A stretch of DNA of 64,000 bases from JANTGF01 sp963750735 (GTDB lineage: Bacteria > Bacteroidota > Bacteroidia > Bacteroidales > VadinHA17): positions 124,001 through 188,000 of the forward strand of contig CAVVRY010000019.1 in NCBI GenBank assembly GCA_963750735.1, read 5' to 3'. The notes under the pieces were generated by a model. That model saw only the letters and a program-made list of their open reading frames with translations. It had not been told where the DNA came from and searched no databases. Of this stretch, positions 27,528-36,723 are shown piece after piece; the stretch's first letter is position 1, and the number at the start of each line of letters is the position of its first letter. Both the position numbers and the translations under genes were made by a program.

Positions 27528-27612
27528 CGGAGAAAGAGGGATTCGAACCCCCGGTACCTTGCGGTACAACGGTTTTCAAGACCGCCGCATTCGACCACTC
27601 TGCCATTTCTCC
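27528..27612 (-). tRNA. tRNA-Ser (anticodon UGA)
   Basis: A class II tRNA on the minus strand. The acceptor stem pairs GGAGAAA with TTTCTCC, followed by discriminator G as expected for serine. The anticodon loop CTTGAAA gives anticodon UGA (codon UCA). The T arm reads GGGGGTTCGAATCCCTC, and a long variable arm (TTGTACCGCAAGGTACCG region) is present. CCA is not encoded. Confidence 0.97.
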
Positions 27613-27821
27613 AAAATCAGCTGCAAAAATATGAAATATTTTGATTTTTTGTAGATTTCATAAGGTTTTTAACAATTTTTTTTCAAATGTTAAAAAAAAG
27701 TCAAAATCCACTATATTTAACCTAATGCACAATAAATGAGAATATTAGATGTTCTGTGATGTGTTTTTCTTCAAAATCGACCTTAAATCCCCCTTTTTTT
27801 TTAGGATTTTTTTTTGCAAAA

Positions 27822-27852
27822 TTTGCTAAAACCTAGAAATAGTCTATATTTG
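27822..27852 (+). promoter_or_regulatory. Promoter of the HU gene
   Basis: A complete Bacteroidota promoter: -33 TTTG at 27822-27825, exactly 19 bases, then -7 TATATTTG at 27845-27852. The start codon is 54 bp downstream. Confidence 0.8.
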
Positions 27853-27906
27853 TAGAGGTTTGACAATCTAAAAAAATGAATTACTAACCCAAAAGTTTTT
27901 ATTATT

Positions 27907-28176
27907 ATGAACAAAGCTGAATTAATTAATGAGATTGCTGATCAGGCTAATTTATCAAAAGCTGATGCAAAAAGAGCTCTTGACGCATTTGTAGGTGCAA
28001 CAACTGGTGCACTTAAAAAAGGTGACCGTGTAGCTTTAGTTGGCTTTGGTTCTTTCTCCGTTTCAAAAAGGAATGAAAGAACTGGACGTAATCCTCAAAC
28101 AGGTGCGCCTATCAAAATTAAGGCTAAGAATGTTGTTAAATTCAAAGCTGGAAGTGAACTATCTGACACAGTTTAG
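27907..28176 (+). CDS. hup: HU-family DNA-binding protein
   Basis: An 89-residue histone-like protein that bends and compacts DNA as a dimer. The N-terminus (MNKAELINEIADQANLSKAD) and the signature GFGSFSVSKRNERTGRNPQT are typical of the HU arm and core. It has its own promoter and terminator, consistent with an abundantly expressed single gene. Confidence 0.98.
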   Translation: MNKAELINEIADQANLSKADAKRALDAFVGATTGALKKGDRVALVGFGSFSVSKRNERTGRNPQTGAPIKIKAKNVVKFKAGSELSDTV

Positions 28177-28199
28177 TAAGAAATTTCATTGAATTTATA

Positions 28200-28227
28200 G
28201 GGAGTGCTTTTGTGCTCCCTTTTTTTA
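28200..28227 (+). terminator. Intrinsic terminator of the HU gene
   Basis: GGGAGTGC and GTGCTCCC pair as an 8-bp stem (two G-T pairs) with a TTTT loop, followed by a run of T. It lies 24 bp after the HU stop codon. Confidence 0.85.
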
Positions 28228-28260
28228 TTTCTTACATTTCAATTTGAAGTATTTTGCGAT

Positions 28261-28944
28261 ATGAAAAAGTCGTTAATTGACCACCTTTCCAATTTTGTTA
28301 CTGATAGGAGGATGAGCTTATTTGAGCAAATTTTGAATGATAGAACCAGGTATATAACGGTTGTACTTGAAGATATTTACCAGTCTCATAATGCCAGTGC
28401 TGTACTTAGAAGTTGTGATGTGTTTGGTATTCAGGATGTTCATATTATTGAAAATAAAAATAAGTATACTGTAAATCCTGATGTAACCTTGGGATCAGAT
28501 AAATGGTTAAACATTACTAAATACAGTTCTGGTGAGGACAATACTGAAGAAGCTATAAACAAAATTAGATCCCAAGGCTATAGGATCATAGCTGCAACAC
28601 CTCATGATAAATCAGTCCCACTTAAGAATTTTGATTTGAAAAATGGTAAAGTTGCACTTGTTTTCGGTACAGAATTAAGAGGCCTTTCTGAAGAAGTACT
28701 TAAAAATTCTGATGAATTCGTTCATATCCCAATGTTTGGCTTTACTGAAAGTTTAAATATTTCTGTTTCGGTAGCAATAATTTTACATTCTTTGTCTGAA
28801 GAATTGAGAAAACTAAATATCAATTGGCAATTAAGCCAAAAAGAGAAGGATTTAATTCTTAGAAACTGGTTAATGAGATCGATAAATAAATCTGAACTTA
28901 TTGAAAAAAAATTCAATAGCGAAAACTTAAATGAAATTTTGTGA
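28261..28944 (+). CDS. trmH: tRNA (guanosine-2'-O-)-methyltransferase, TrmH/SpoU family
   Basis: A SPOUT-fold methyltransferase of 227 residues, most similar to TrmH, which methylates G18 of tRNAs. The three SpoU motifs are present: motif 1 EDIYQSHNASAVLRSCD, motif 2 ALVFGTELRGLSEE and motif 3 IPMFGFTESLNISVSVAI. A C-terminal helical extension follows, as in TrmH. I start at the ATG at 28261, since upstream in-frame sequence overlaps the HU terminator. Alternative names are other SpoU rRNA methylases, but the arginine in motif 1 and C-terminal extension favour TrmH. Confidence 0.88.
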   Translation: MKKSLIDHLSNFVTDRRMSLFEQILNDRTRYITVVLEDIYQSHNASAVLRSCDVFGIQDVHIIENKNKYTVNPDVTLGSDKWLNITKYSSGEDNTEEAINKIRSQGYRIIAATPHDKSVPLKNFDLKNGKVALVFGTELRGLSEEVLKNSDEFVHIPMFGFTESLNISVSVAIILHSLSEELRKLNINWQLSQKEKDLILRNWLMRSINKSELIEKKFNSENLNEIL

Positions 28945-28991
28945 GAAAATTCTTTTATTTCGCTAGAGTTTTAATATTAAAGAAAAATGTA

Positions 28992-28999
28992 TATATTTG
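28992..28999 (+). promoter_or_regulatory. Promoter -7 element of the LytTR regulator gene
   Basis: TATATTTG matches TAnnTTTG, with TTTT at 28969-28972 at the 19-base spacing as an imperfect -33 box. The start codon is 66 bp downstream. Confidence 0.5.
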
Positions 29000-29065
29000 A
29001 TTAATATCAAATTTCCATTGATGAACAATGGAAACTTGGAAGTGAATACAGAAAATAATTAGGAA

Positions 29066-29773
29066 ATGAATTGCATAATTGTAGACGACGATAAACTTTC
29101 AATCAAGGTGTTGGAGGAATATCTTATTAAAACCGAGGGTATTGACAACCTGGGTTCTTTTTGCAATGGAGTTGATGCTGCAAATTTTTTATCAAAAAAT
29201 GAGGAAGTAGATTTGGTTTTTCTTGATATTGAAATGCCTGAAATGAATGGTATTGATTTTTTGAGTAGCTTGGGAAGCCTTCCTCAGATAATAATTACCT
29301 CTTCAAAAGAAAAGTATGCTCTAAGTTCATATGATTTTGATGTAACCGATTACCTGTTAAAACCGATTAGCTATTCAAGGTTTTATAAATCAATTGAAAA
29401 AGCTAAGAAACGCTTTTCACTTTCTGTGTTTAAGTTAGATGGTAAAGATGAAATATTTATTAAAAAGGGTTCCAATCTTATTAAGTTAAGGTTTAACGAT
29501 ATTTTGTGGATTGAAGCACTCGAAAACTATGTGATTTTAAATACTAGGAAAGATAAATACACCATACATTTCACAATGAAATCCATTGAGAAAAAACTAC
29601 CGAGTCCCATTTTTAGTAGAGTTCATAGGTCATTCATTGTAAATACCAAAAGTATTTCAATTATAAGGGATAATGCGCTTGAAATTACCCATGGTCGCCA
29701 CAATGAAACTATTCCGATTGGTAAATCATACAAAGAGAACCTTTTAAGGGATATAAATCTAATGACAAAGTAA
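29066..29773 (+). CDS. LytTR-family response regulator
   Basis: A two-domain transcription regulator of 235 residues. Residues 1-120 are a receiver domain with the acidic pocket (IIVDDDK), phosphorylation site Asp54 (VFLDIEMPEMNG) and conserved Lys99 (DYLLKPI). Residues of about 135-235 are the LytTR DNA-binding domain (DILWIEALENYVILNT, FSRVHRSFIVN). No histidine kinase is adjacent, so it is an orphan regulator here. An aminotransferase gene starts 34 bp downstream; control of that gene is possible but not shown. Confidence 0.93.
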   Translation: MNCIIVDDDKLSIKVLEEYLIKTEGIDNLGSFCNGVDAANFLSKNEEVDLVFLDIEMPEMNGIDFLSSLGSLPQIIITSSKEKYALSSYDFDVTDYLLKPISYSRFYKSIEKAKKRFSLSVFKLDGKDEIFIKKGSNLIKLRFNDILWIEALENYVILNTRKDKYTIHFTMKSIEKKLPSPIFSRVHRSFIVNTKSISIIRDNALEITHGRHNETIPIGKSYKENLLRDINLMTK

Positions 29774-29807
29774 TCTCGAAATCTTTCGATTCTGCAAGTA
29801 AATTTGA

Positions 29808-30992
29808 ATGATCTCAGAACGTCAACTTTTCCTGAACCACGTTGCTCAAACATCTAGCTCTCCAATAATGCTCGAAATTGACCGAGCAGAAGGAGTTTAT
29901 TTGATCTCAAGGGATGGAAAAAAATATATTGATCTGATTTCAGGTATTTCTGTTAGCAATCTAGGTCATAGTCATCCTGCAGTAATTAAGGCTATAAATG
30001 ACCAGGTGGCTAAACATATGCACTTAATGGTTTATGGTGAATATGTTCAAACTCCTCAGGTAAAATATGCCTCCCTCTTAACTCAACAATTACCTGACAC
30101 ACTTAATAATGTATATTTTGTGAATTCGGGTAGCGAAGCTATTGAAGGTGCTTTGAAGCTTGCGAAAAGATTTACAGGCAGGAGTGAAATTGTTTCATTC
30201 AAAAATGCATATCATGGAAGCACTCATGGAGCGTTAAGTGTGATGGGGAATGAGGAGTTTAAAAACTCATTCAGGCCATTGGTTCCAGGTGTTAAATTTC
30301 TAGAATTTAATAAAGTATCTGATATTGAGAGTATTACCAAAAGTACTGCATGTGTAATAATAGAGCCTGTCCAGGGAGAAGCTGGTATTGTGCTACCAAT
30401 TGAAGGTTATCTACAAAAAATCAAGCAAAGATGTGATGAGGTAGGAGCTCTCCTGATATTTGATGAAATTCAGACAGGATTTGGACGTACAGGTAAACTC
30501 TTTGCTTTTGAACAATATAATGTTGTACCCGATGTTTTTACCATTGCAAAAGCTATGGGGGGTGGGCTTCCCATTGGAGCATTTGTATCCTCTCAGGAGA
30601 TAATGTCAGTATTTAAATCAAATCCGACCCTTGGGCATATTACCACTTTTGGTGGACATCCGGTTTCGTGTGCAGCTGCATTAGCTTCGCTAAGTACTTT
30701 GCTTGATAAAAAAATTATTGAATCGGTTCCCGTAAAAGAAAAACTACTCCGTTCGCTTTTAATCCATAAAAAAATTAAAGAAGTACGAGGAAAAGGTTTG
30801 TTTTTTGCACTCGATCTTGGAGACGCTGATCTGGTTCAGAAACTAATCCAGGAGCTTCTGAGTGCTGGAATTGTGGTTGACTGGTTTTTATTTGATTCGA
30901 AATCCATTAGAATCGCACCTCCACTTATAATTTCTGAAGATCAGATTTACACCGCATGTAGTAAAATCCTAAAAGCGCTTGATTCAATCTAA
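29808..30992 (+). CDS. Class III aminotransferase, acetylornithine/ornithine type
   Basis: A cytosolic PLP enzyme of 394 residues. It has the cofactor-binding region (NVYFVNSGSEAIEGALKLAK), the aspartate of FDEIQTGFGRTG and the PLP lysine in FTIAKAMGGGLPIGAF. The family spans acetylornithine, ornithine, 4-aminobutyrate and related aminotransferases, and no arginine or proline genes are adjacent to decide. The N-terminus (MISERQLFLNHVAQTSSSPI) is a pattern I associate with a Bacteroidota-specific subgroup. Start ATG at 29808 keeps this conserved N-terminus. Confidence 0.85.
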   Translation: MISERQLFLNHVAQTSSSPIMLEIDRAEGVYLISRDGKKYIDLISGISVSNLGHSHPAVIKAINDQVAKHMHLMVYGEYVQTPQVKYASLLTQQLPDTLNNVYFVNSGSEAIEGALKLAKRFTGRSEIVSFKNAYHGSTHGALSVMGNEEFKNSFRPLVPGVKFLEFNKVSDIESITKSTACVIIEPVQGEAGIVLPIEGYLQKIKQRCDEVGALLIFDEIQTGFGRTGKLFAFEQYNVVPDVFTIAKAMGGGLPIGAFVSSQEIMSVFKSNPTLGHITTFGGHPVSCAAALASLSTLLDKKIIESVPVKEKLLRSLLIHKKIKEVRGKGLFFALDLGDADLVQKLIQELLSAGIVVDWFLFDSKSIRIAPPLIISEDQIYTACSKILKALDSI

Positions 30993-31016
30993 TACCTTAG
31001 TTTATTTTGCATTTTG

Positions 31017-31024
31017 TAATTTTG
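31017..31024 (+). promoter_or_regulatory. Candidate -7 element of the exported hypothetical gene
   Basis: TAATTTTG matches TAnnTTTG 33 bp before the start at 31058. The -33 box is not evident. Confidence 0.35.
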
Positions 31025-31057
31025 AAAATCATATGCAAATAATTTACCATGATTAAT

Positions 31058-31909
31058 ATGAGGAAAATATCTTTGAGGCTTTTTCTAATTTCCGGATTCT
31101 GTTTGTTTTTATTCGGAAATGTGAATGCTTTTCAAGATAAGGAAAAAAAGATTGCAGAGTTTGAAATGGAAATCTCATCATTCTTTGACCAATTGAGAAA
31201 AAGTCAGAATGATGCTGATAAGTTAGAAATCAATAAAAATGTGATAGATGTTTTTAAGAGAATGCTATCCATTGAAGGTTCTTTTGATTTTCCATTTGAT
31301 TCACTTAAGTATTTAGGTAAAATTTATTCTCCTGATAAGCTTTTAAGGATATTTTCCTGGAATTTGCCAATGCTGGATGGAACTCATCGTTACTTTGGAT
31401 ATATACAACATAAATCATCTAAAAATGGGTCAATCAAATTATATTTTCTGGATGATTCAAAAAATTCCAGGCTTACCAATGATAGAATTTATACACACGA
31501 TAATTGGTATGGGGCATTGTATTATGAGATTGTAAAAACAGAATGCAAGGGTAAAATCTTATACACAGTCCTAGGTTTTGCTTTTAACAACTATCTTACA
31601 AATTACAAAATTGTTGATGTTATAAGCTTTAATAGCGATGAGATTATTATTGGTTCACCAATTTTTAAGTTTGAAGAATCTTTGTATTTCCGGAAAATAT
31701 TTGAATACTCAGCCAGAGTTTCAATGATATTGCGTTACGAGAAAGATAGATCATTGATAGTGTATGATCACCTTTCTCCCTCTCAGCCAGACTACGAAGG
31801 CCAATACCAATTCTATGGGCCGGATTCTTCATACGATGGGCTTGAATTTAGAAATTGTTTTTGGAACTTAATTGAAGATTTGAATCTTAAAAATAAAGCT
31901 AGGAATTAG
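31058..31909 (+). CDS. Exported protein of unknown function
   Basis: A 283-residue protein with a signal peptide (about residues 1-24, ending NAFQ) and a short helical region, then a beta-rich domain (FGYIQHKSSKNGSIKLYFLD, WYGALYYEIVKTECKGK, YTVLGFAFNNYLTNYKIVDV). Similar proteins occur in many Bacteroidota without an assigned function. I start at the ATG at 31058, which places the basic residues directly before the hydrophobic core; an ATG three codons earlier is possible. Neighbours give no clue. Confidence 0.75.
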   Translation: MRKISLRLFLISGFCLFLFGNVNAFQDKEKKIAEFEMEISSFFDQLRKSQNDADKLEINKNVIDVFKRMLSIEGSFDFPFDSLKYLGKIYSPDKLLRIFSWNLPMLDGTHRYFGYIQHKSSKNGSIKLYFLDDSKNSRLTNDRIYTHDNWYGALYYEIVKTECKGKILYTVLGFAFNNYLTNYKIVDVISFNSDEIIIGSPIFKFEESLYFRKIFEYSARVSMILRYEKDRSLIVYDHLSPSQPDYEGQYQFYGPDSSYDGLEFRNCFWNLIEDLNLKNKARN

Positions 31910-32050
31910 GCAAATATTCAACTCCAATTACTCATCATCAAAATATATTTTATAATTTAACCACCAATTCATTTGAAGGGTTAGCAACGAATGGAATTTT
32001 GAGGGGTTAAAGAATCATTTCAGAACTAAGATTATAATTTGATTGAACGC

Positions 32051-32572
32051 ATGCTAAAACCGAGGAAGAGGAAAAGCTATATCTATTTTGTTGATCGGCA
32101 TCGGTCAATATTTGAAGGCATGTTAGCCAGATTTCGAAATGCTCTGAAATACTCATTGAAGAATTTTTCTGCCTTAGATGGTCTGATAAATGAATTGAAT
32201 AGTACCACCCAGGTTATAAACAGGACTCGAGTAGCGATCCTGGTAATTGATCATAAGGAAAATATGGAGGTGATTGAAAATGAAATCTCGGGATTTGTTA
32301 CAACCATAAAAAAAATTGACTCTGAAATGAACCTGATTGTTGTAGCTGGAAAAAATGCTGCAGATACTGTTATTAATGTTAATCCGCCAGCATCGTATTC
32401 ATTGGTTCAAAATAATGACAATGCCATTCTGAAAGTTACCAACCTAATTATGGGAATGATTAGCCGCGAAAGCCTTGAGCAGAAATACATTTCCGCAAGA
32501 CGATCTGTAATCCTCTTTAGTTTATTTGTTTTGGTTTCAGCTTTACTGGGTTTATTATTCTTCTTACTATAA
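32051..32572 (+). CDS. Tail-anchored protein with a degenerate receiver-like domain
   Basis: A protein of about 173 residues ending in one membrane helix (VILFSLFVLVSALLGLLFFL), so the main domain faces the cytoplasm. The soluble part follows the beta/alpha order of a response-regulator receiver: SYIYFVDRHRSIFEGMLARF as strand one with a lone Asp, RVAILVIDH at the strand-three position with Asp, NLIVVAGKNAADTVI at strand four, and ASYSLVQNNDNAILKVTNLI at strand five and helix five. The acidic pair and the conserved lysine are not preserved, so phosphorylation is doubtful. A TTG at 32039 could add four residues. The receiver similarity is my reading of the pattern. Confidence 0.6.
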   Translation: MLKPRKRKSYIYFVDRHRSIFEGMLARFRNALKYSLKNFSALDGLINELNSTTQVINRTRVAILVIDHKENMEVIENEISGFVTTIKKIDSEMNLIVVAGKNAADTVINVNPPASYSLVQNNDNAILKVTNLIMGMISRESLEQKYISARRSVILFSLFVLVSALLGLLFFLL

Positions 32573-32725
32573 AAATTCCTGCTGTTTTAAAACTTCTAAT
32601 TACTGTTTTTGTCTGAATACCAGAAACACAGTAGTGACTATTTGTCAGTTTTATTGAATTGGCATATCCTTTGAAATATTCGTTTCTGAATTTATAGATG
32701 TTTAACTTGAAAATAATAATATAAA

Positions 32726-34771
32726 ATGCAGACAGGTAAAATTAATGTTACTACTGAGAATATTTTTCCGATTATAAAAAAGTTTCTTTATTCTGATCAC
32801 GAGATTTTTTTAAGAGAACTGATTTCAAATGCTGTTGATGCAACGCAAAAACTTAAGACTATGCAATCAGTAGGTGATTTTAAAGGTGAGATAAAGGACC
32901 AGACCATTCGGGTTGAATTGGATAAAAAGAAGAAAACGCTTACAATTTCTGACAATGGTGTTGGAATGACAGGAGATGAAATTAAAAAGTATATCAACCA
33001 GATAGCTTTTTCAAGCGCTGAAGATTTTTTGGAGAAATATAAAGATAAAGCAAATGCTATTATTGGTCATTTCGGCCTGGGTTTCTATTCTGCTTTTATG
33101 GTTTCAAAGAAAGTGGAAATTCATACTAAATCGTATAAACCGAATACCAAAGCGGTTAAATGGTCATGTGATGGCAGCCCTGAATTTACGTTGGAGGACA
33201 TTGATAAAAAAGAAGTGGGTTCAGATATTGTTTTATACCTTGACAAAGACTCAAAAGAATTTCTTGAGGAGTCGAGGATCAATGAGTTGCTGAGGAAATA
33301 TTCACGGTATTTACCAATTCCAATTGCCTTTGGTAAAGAGAAAGACTGGAAAGATGGTAAAGAGGTTGAAACAGGTAAAGACAATATTATAAATATAACT
33401 TCCCCGGCCTGGGTTAAAAAACCAGCCGACCTAAAAGATGAAGATTATCTTGAATTTTACAAGGATCTTTATCCAATGCAGGAAGAACCTTTATTTAATA
33501 TTCACTTAAATGTGGATTATCCATTTAAGCTCACGGGCATTTTGTACTTTCCAAGAATAAAAAATCAGATTGAAGTACAGAAGAACAAAATCAATTTGTT
33601 TAGCAATCAGGTATATGTAACAGATTCAGTTGAAGGCATTGTCCCTGAATTTCTAACCCTTTTACATGGGGTATTAGATTCACCTGATATTCCTTTGAAT
33701 GTTTCCAGAAGCTATTTACAAAGTGATAGCAATGTGAAAAAAATATCAAGTCATATAAATAAAAAAGTCTCTGATAGATTAAATGATTTGTTTAAAAAAG
33801 ATAGAAAAGAGTTTGAAAATAAGTGGGATGACCTAAGTATGTTTATCAGTTATGGTATGTTATCCGACGAGAAGTTTTATGAGAGAGCCCAGAAATTCGC
33901 CTTTCTTAAAAACACAGATAGCAAGTATTTTACTTTCGATGAGTATAAGAAACTCATCCAGGATAATCAGACAGATAAGAATAAATCATTAATATACTTA
34001 TATGCTACAAACATTGAAGATCAGTATTCATTTATTGAGTCTGCCAAGGCGAAAGGGTATGATGTTCTTTTGATGGAGGGTCACCTTGATACGCATTTGG
34101 TTAGTCATCTTGAACAGAAATTTGAGAATTCCAGATTTGTACGCGTCGATTCTGATGTTGTTGATAAATTGATACTCAAAGAAGGTGCTCAGGAAACAAA
34201 ATTGTCAACAGCAGAACAACTTGTTTTGAAGAATGTCCTTGTTGGCCCATTGCCAAATAAAGAAAACTTTGATGTAGATTTTGCCAGTATGAATGAAAAT
34301 GATGTTCCACTGGTTATTACTCAGTCTGAATTTACCAGGCGCATGAAAGACATGTCAACTCTGGGCGGTGGGATGAATTTTTATGGCAATTTGCCTGACC
34401 GTTTTAGTCTTGTTGTAAATAGTAATAATTCTTTAATTGCAAGGACCTTAGTAGATGTAACTAAGACACATGAGAAAGATCTGAAAGGATTTTCGGAGAA
34501 GCTGGATTCTCTTGAAGAACATAAGAAGGAGTTACAGAAAGCACAGGAAGGGAAAAAAGATGAAGAGATTAAGCAGGAGGAGAAGGATAAACTTAGTAAT
34601 GTTGAAACAAAGATCAAAGAAATTGAAGATAAGAGGCAAACTATGCTTGAGGAGTATGGTAAAAAGAATAATTTGATATGTCAATTGACAGATTTAGCCC
34701 TGCTTTCAAATAATATGTTAAAGGGTGAACATCTAACAAAATTCGTTAAAAGAAGTATAGATTTAATCTGA
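32726..34771 (+). CDS. htpG: Chaperone HtpG (bacterial Hsp90)
   Basis: The ATP-dependent dimeric chaperone. The GHKL ATPase motifs are clear: FLRELISNAVDA, DNGVGM and GHFGLGFYSAFMV in the N-terminal domain. The middle domain holds the catalytic arginine region (VDSPDIPLNVSRSYLQSD). At 681 residues it is longer than the E. coli protein; the extra length includes a lysine- and glutamate-rich coiled segment at about residues 585-640 (EEHKKELQKAQEGKKDEEIK). It is monocistronic with a terminator just downstream. Confidence 0.97.
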   Translation: MQTGKINVTTENIFPIIKKFLYSDHEIFLRELISNAVDATQKLKTMQSVGDFKGEIKDQTIRVELDKKKKTLTISDNGVGMTGDEIKKYINQIAFSSAEDFLEKYKDKANAIIGHFGLGFYSAFMVSKKVEIHTKSYKPNTKAVKWSCDGSPEFTLEDIDKKEVGSDIVLYLDKDSKEFLEESRINELLRKYSRYLPIPIAFGKEKDWKDGKEVETGKDNIINITSPAWVKKPADLKDEDYLEFYKDLYPMQEEPLFNIHLNVDYPFKLTGILYFPRIKNQIEVQKNKINLFSNQVYVTDSVEGIVPEFLTLLHGVLDSPDIPLNVSRSYLQSDSNVKKISSHINKKVSDRLNDLFKKDRKEFENKWDDLSMFISYGMLSDEKFYERAQKFAFLKNTDSKYFTFDEYKKLIQDNQTDKNKSLIYLYATNIEDQYSFIESAKAKGYDVLLMEGHLDTHLVSHLEQKFENSRFVRVDSDVVDKLILKEGAQETKLSTAEQLVLKNVLVGPLPNKENFDVDFASMNENDVPLVITQSEFTRRMKDMSTLGGGMNFYGNLPDRFSLVVNSNNSLIARTLVDVTKTHEKDLKGFSEKLDSLEEHKKELQKAQEGKKDEEIKQEEKDKLSNVETKIKEIEDKRQTMLEEYGKKNNLICQLTDLALLSNNMLKGEHLTKFVKRSIDLI

Positions 34772-34797
34772 TTTCAGATGTGAAAGTGAATGTCGTT

Positions 34798-34827
34798 AAA
34801 AAAGCTCCTGTGTGGGGCTTTTTTTAT
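34798..34827. terminator. Terminator between convergent htpG and the following minus-strand gene
   Basis: AAAAAAGCTCC and GGGGCTTTTTTT pair around a short loop, with A and T runs on both sides, so it can act in either direction. It lies about 25 bp after htpG and runs into the stop region of the minus-strand gene. Confidence 0.8.
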
Positions 34828-35342
34828 ATAAGCTTGTTTAGCTCTTCCTTTAAGAAACCAATAGCTATCTGAGTTGGATGTTTTTCAACTTCCATTATTC
34901 TTTCCAGTATCAAGCTACTAAGTTTTATTGAAGGTTCACCAGGTTTAACTCTGTCTGCTGAGGTATTAATTAGTTTAATGACACCTGCTCTCGCATTTTT
35001 TACAAGTTCCCAGGCTTGAGAGCTAATGTAAAGTTGTTGAGAGAGGTTGTGCTCATATTCTGCACGGATGGTTCGTAAAATATCCTGATGTAACTGGGAT
35101 GAAGTCATTCCAGGCTGGTTTGCCCGAATAATCAATGAATCCGGAGTGATTCTTTCAAGGAATAAAACCATACGCTCATAAGCCTGAAGTCGAATGGGCA
35201 AAGCTATTTTCTGATTTTGGACAATCAGCTCATATTTTCCTCTTTCCTGCTCTTTTTTAATCATCTGTTTTAAGATGAAAACAGCCGTAAGAAAAACAAT
35301 TATCGCAGGAATAGTGTATTTAAGAATTTCCAAAATTTCCAT
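34824..35342 (-). CDS. Conserved membrane-anchored protein of unknown function
   Basis: A 172-residue protein with one N-terminal membrane helix (about residues 8-26) followed by charged and helical sequence (KKEQERGKYELIVQNQKIAL, PIRLQAYERMVLFLERITPD) and a conserved-looking core (EYEHNLSQQLYISSQAWELV). I know this pattern as a Bacteroidota-wide uncharacterised family. I start at the ATG at 35342 (MEILEILKY), which gives a clean helix; an earlier in-frame start would add 15 residues. Function unknown. Confidence 0.75.
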   Translation of the reverse strand: MEILEILKYTIPAIIVFLTAVFILKQMIKKEQERGKYELIVQNQKIALPIRLQAYERMVLFLERITPDSLIIRANQPGMTSSQLHQDILRTIRAEYEHNLSQQLYISSQAWELVKNARAGVIKLINTSADRVKPGEPSIKLSSLILERIMEVEKHPTQIAIGFLKEELNKLI

Positions 35343-35505
35343 TTTTTTAATTTTAGGGTAAAATGTTTTTAAAAATATGTTGTACAATATTAATTATTTT
35401 TTAGAATTCATTTCAATTTTTATAACATTTGTATCCTTAACTGCGTAACTTCAGTTACCAATCCGTTCTTAATTAGATTTCTTTATTTACTAAAAGGAGA
35501 ATAAA

Positions 35506-36723
35506 ATGAGTATAAGCCTTATTGGAAGATCCATTGGGGAATCTGCTACGCTATTATTAAATGAAACTGCTTCGATTTTAAAGGCCAAAGGAGAACCTTT
35601 AATTCATTTGGGTGGTGGTGAACCTAAAAGTACCGCTCCCCTTGATGCTATTACAAATCTGGCTGGATTATTAAACTCCGGAGAGATTAGATATACTCCT
35701 GTAGATGGTACTATTGAGATGAAAAGAGCCATCATCCGGTATATGGAGGAATATTACGATAAGAAAGTAGAACCAGAAAATGTTATAGCATCTAATGGTG
35801 CAAAGCAGGCAATTATGGTGGCTATGCAGACCATCATTAATCCGCAGGATGAGGTAATTTTCCCGGCACCATATTGGTGCAGCTATCCGGAAATAATTAA
35901 ACTATGTGGCGGTATACCTGTGCCAGTTCTGCCTGAGGATGGGTCTTTCCATCCAAGAATGCAGGATATAATCCAAAATGTTACATCCTATACAAAAGCA
36001 ATTATCCTTAATTCACCAAATAATCCAACTGGGATTATGTATTCTGAGCAATTTATCTCTGATATTGTTCAGTTTTGCGAAAAAGAGGGACTGTATCTAA
36101 TTATGGATGAAATTTACCACCGTTTGCTTTTTGATGGTAGGAAAAGAGTGAATTGCTATGATTATGCCTCTGATATAGATGATAACTCCAAACTGATTGT
36201 TGTAAATGGCGTTTCAAAGCAATATGCTATGACCGGTTTTAGAATTGGCTGGGCTGTTGCAAGTAAAAAGCTAATTGAGGTAATGTCAAATATTCAGGGT
36301 CATCAAACTGCCGGACCACCAGTATTAATGCAAAAGGCTGCAATAGGTGCTATTAACGGAGTTCAATCAGGTGTGGAAAGTTTAAGACTTACACTTGAGA
36401 ATAACAGGAATGTAATGATGGATCGATTGAATGCATTTGAGGGAGTTAAGCCTACTAAACCAGATGGTACTTTTTATGTTTTTGCTGATTTTAGCGTTTA
36501 TGATAAAGATTCCTGTAGACTTTCTAAGTTATTGCTTGATAAGGTAAGAGTTCTTACAATGCCAGGCATGGAATTTGGCCTCGACGGTTACCTGCGATTA
36601 TCTACATGTGGGTCGATAAAAGAAATTATTGAGGGAATTGAAAGAATAAAATGGGCTCTGGATCCGAATTCCCCAAACGAATTATTTATTGGTGAACGAA
36701 AACTAGTAAGAGACTGGTTATGA
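35506..36723 (+). CDS. Class I aminotransferase, aspartate aminotransferase-like
   Basis: A PLP enzyme of 405 residues, fold type I. Typical sites are ILNSPNNPTGIMYS (cofactor-binding Asn), LIMDEIYHRLLFDG (Asp and Tyr) and VNGVSKQYAMTGFRIGW with the PLP lysine; the arginine in GYLRLSTCGS binds the substrate carboxylate. An aspartate/2-oxoglutarate preference is inferred from family and from the four-base overlap with pckA, because the product oxaloacetate is the substrate of PEP carboxykinase. Start ATG at 35506 is preceded by the purine-rich AAAGGAGA, a rare Shine-Dalgarno-like site in this window. Confidence 0.88.
   Translation: MSISLIGRSIGESATLLLNETASILKAKGEPLIHLGGGEPKSTAPLDAITNLAGLLNSGEIRYTPVDGTIEMKRAIIRYMEEYYDKKVEPENVIASNGAKQAIMVAMQTIINPQDEVIFPAPYWCSYPEIIKLCGGIPVPVLPEDGSFHPRMQDIIQNVTSYTKAIILNSPNNPTGIMYSEQFISDIVQFCEKEGLYLIMDEIYHRLLFDGRKRVNCYDYASDIDDNSKLIVVNGVSKQYAMTGFRIGWAVASKKLIEVMSNIQGHQTAGPPVLMQKAAIGAINGVQSGVESLRLTLENNRNVMMDRLNAFEGVKPTKPDGTFYVFADFSVYDKDSCRLSKLLLDKVRVLTMPGMEFGLDGYLRLSTCGSIKEIIEGIERIKWALDPNSPNELFIGERKLVRDWL

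Noticed and set aside
29799..29806. TAAATTTG as a promoter of the class III aminotransferase gene
   Set aside because: It ends one base before the ATG, and transcription would begin after the start codon. The conserved N-terminus requires this ATG, so the match is probably chance.
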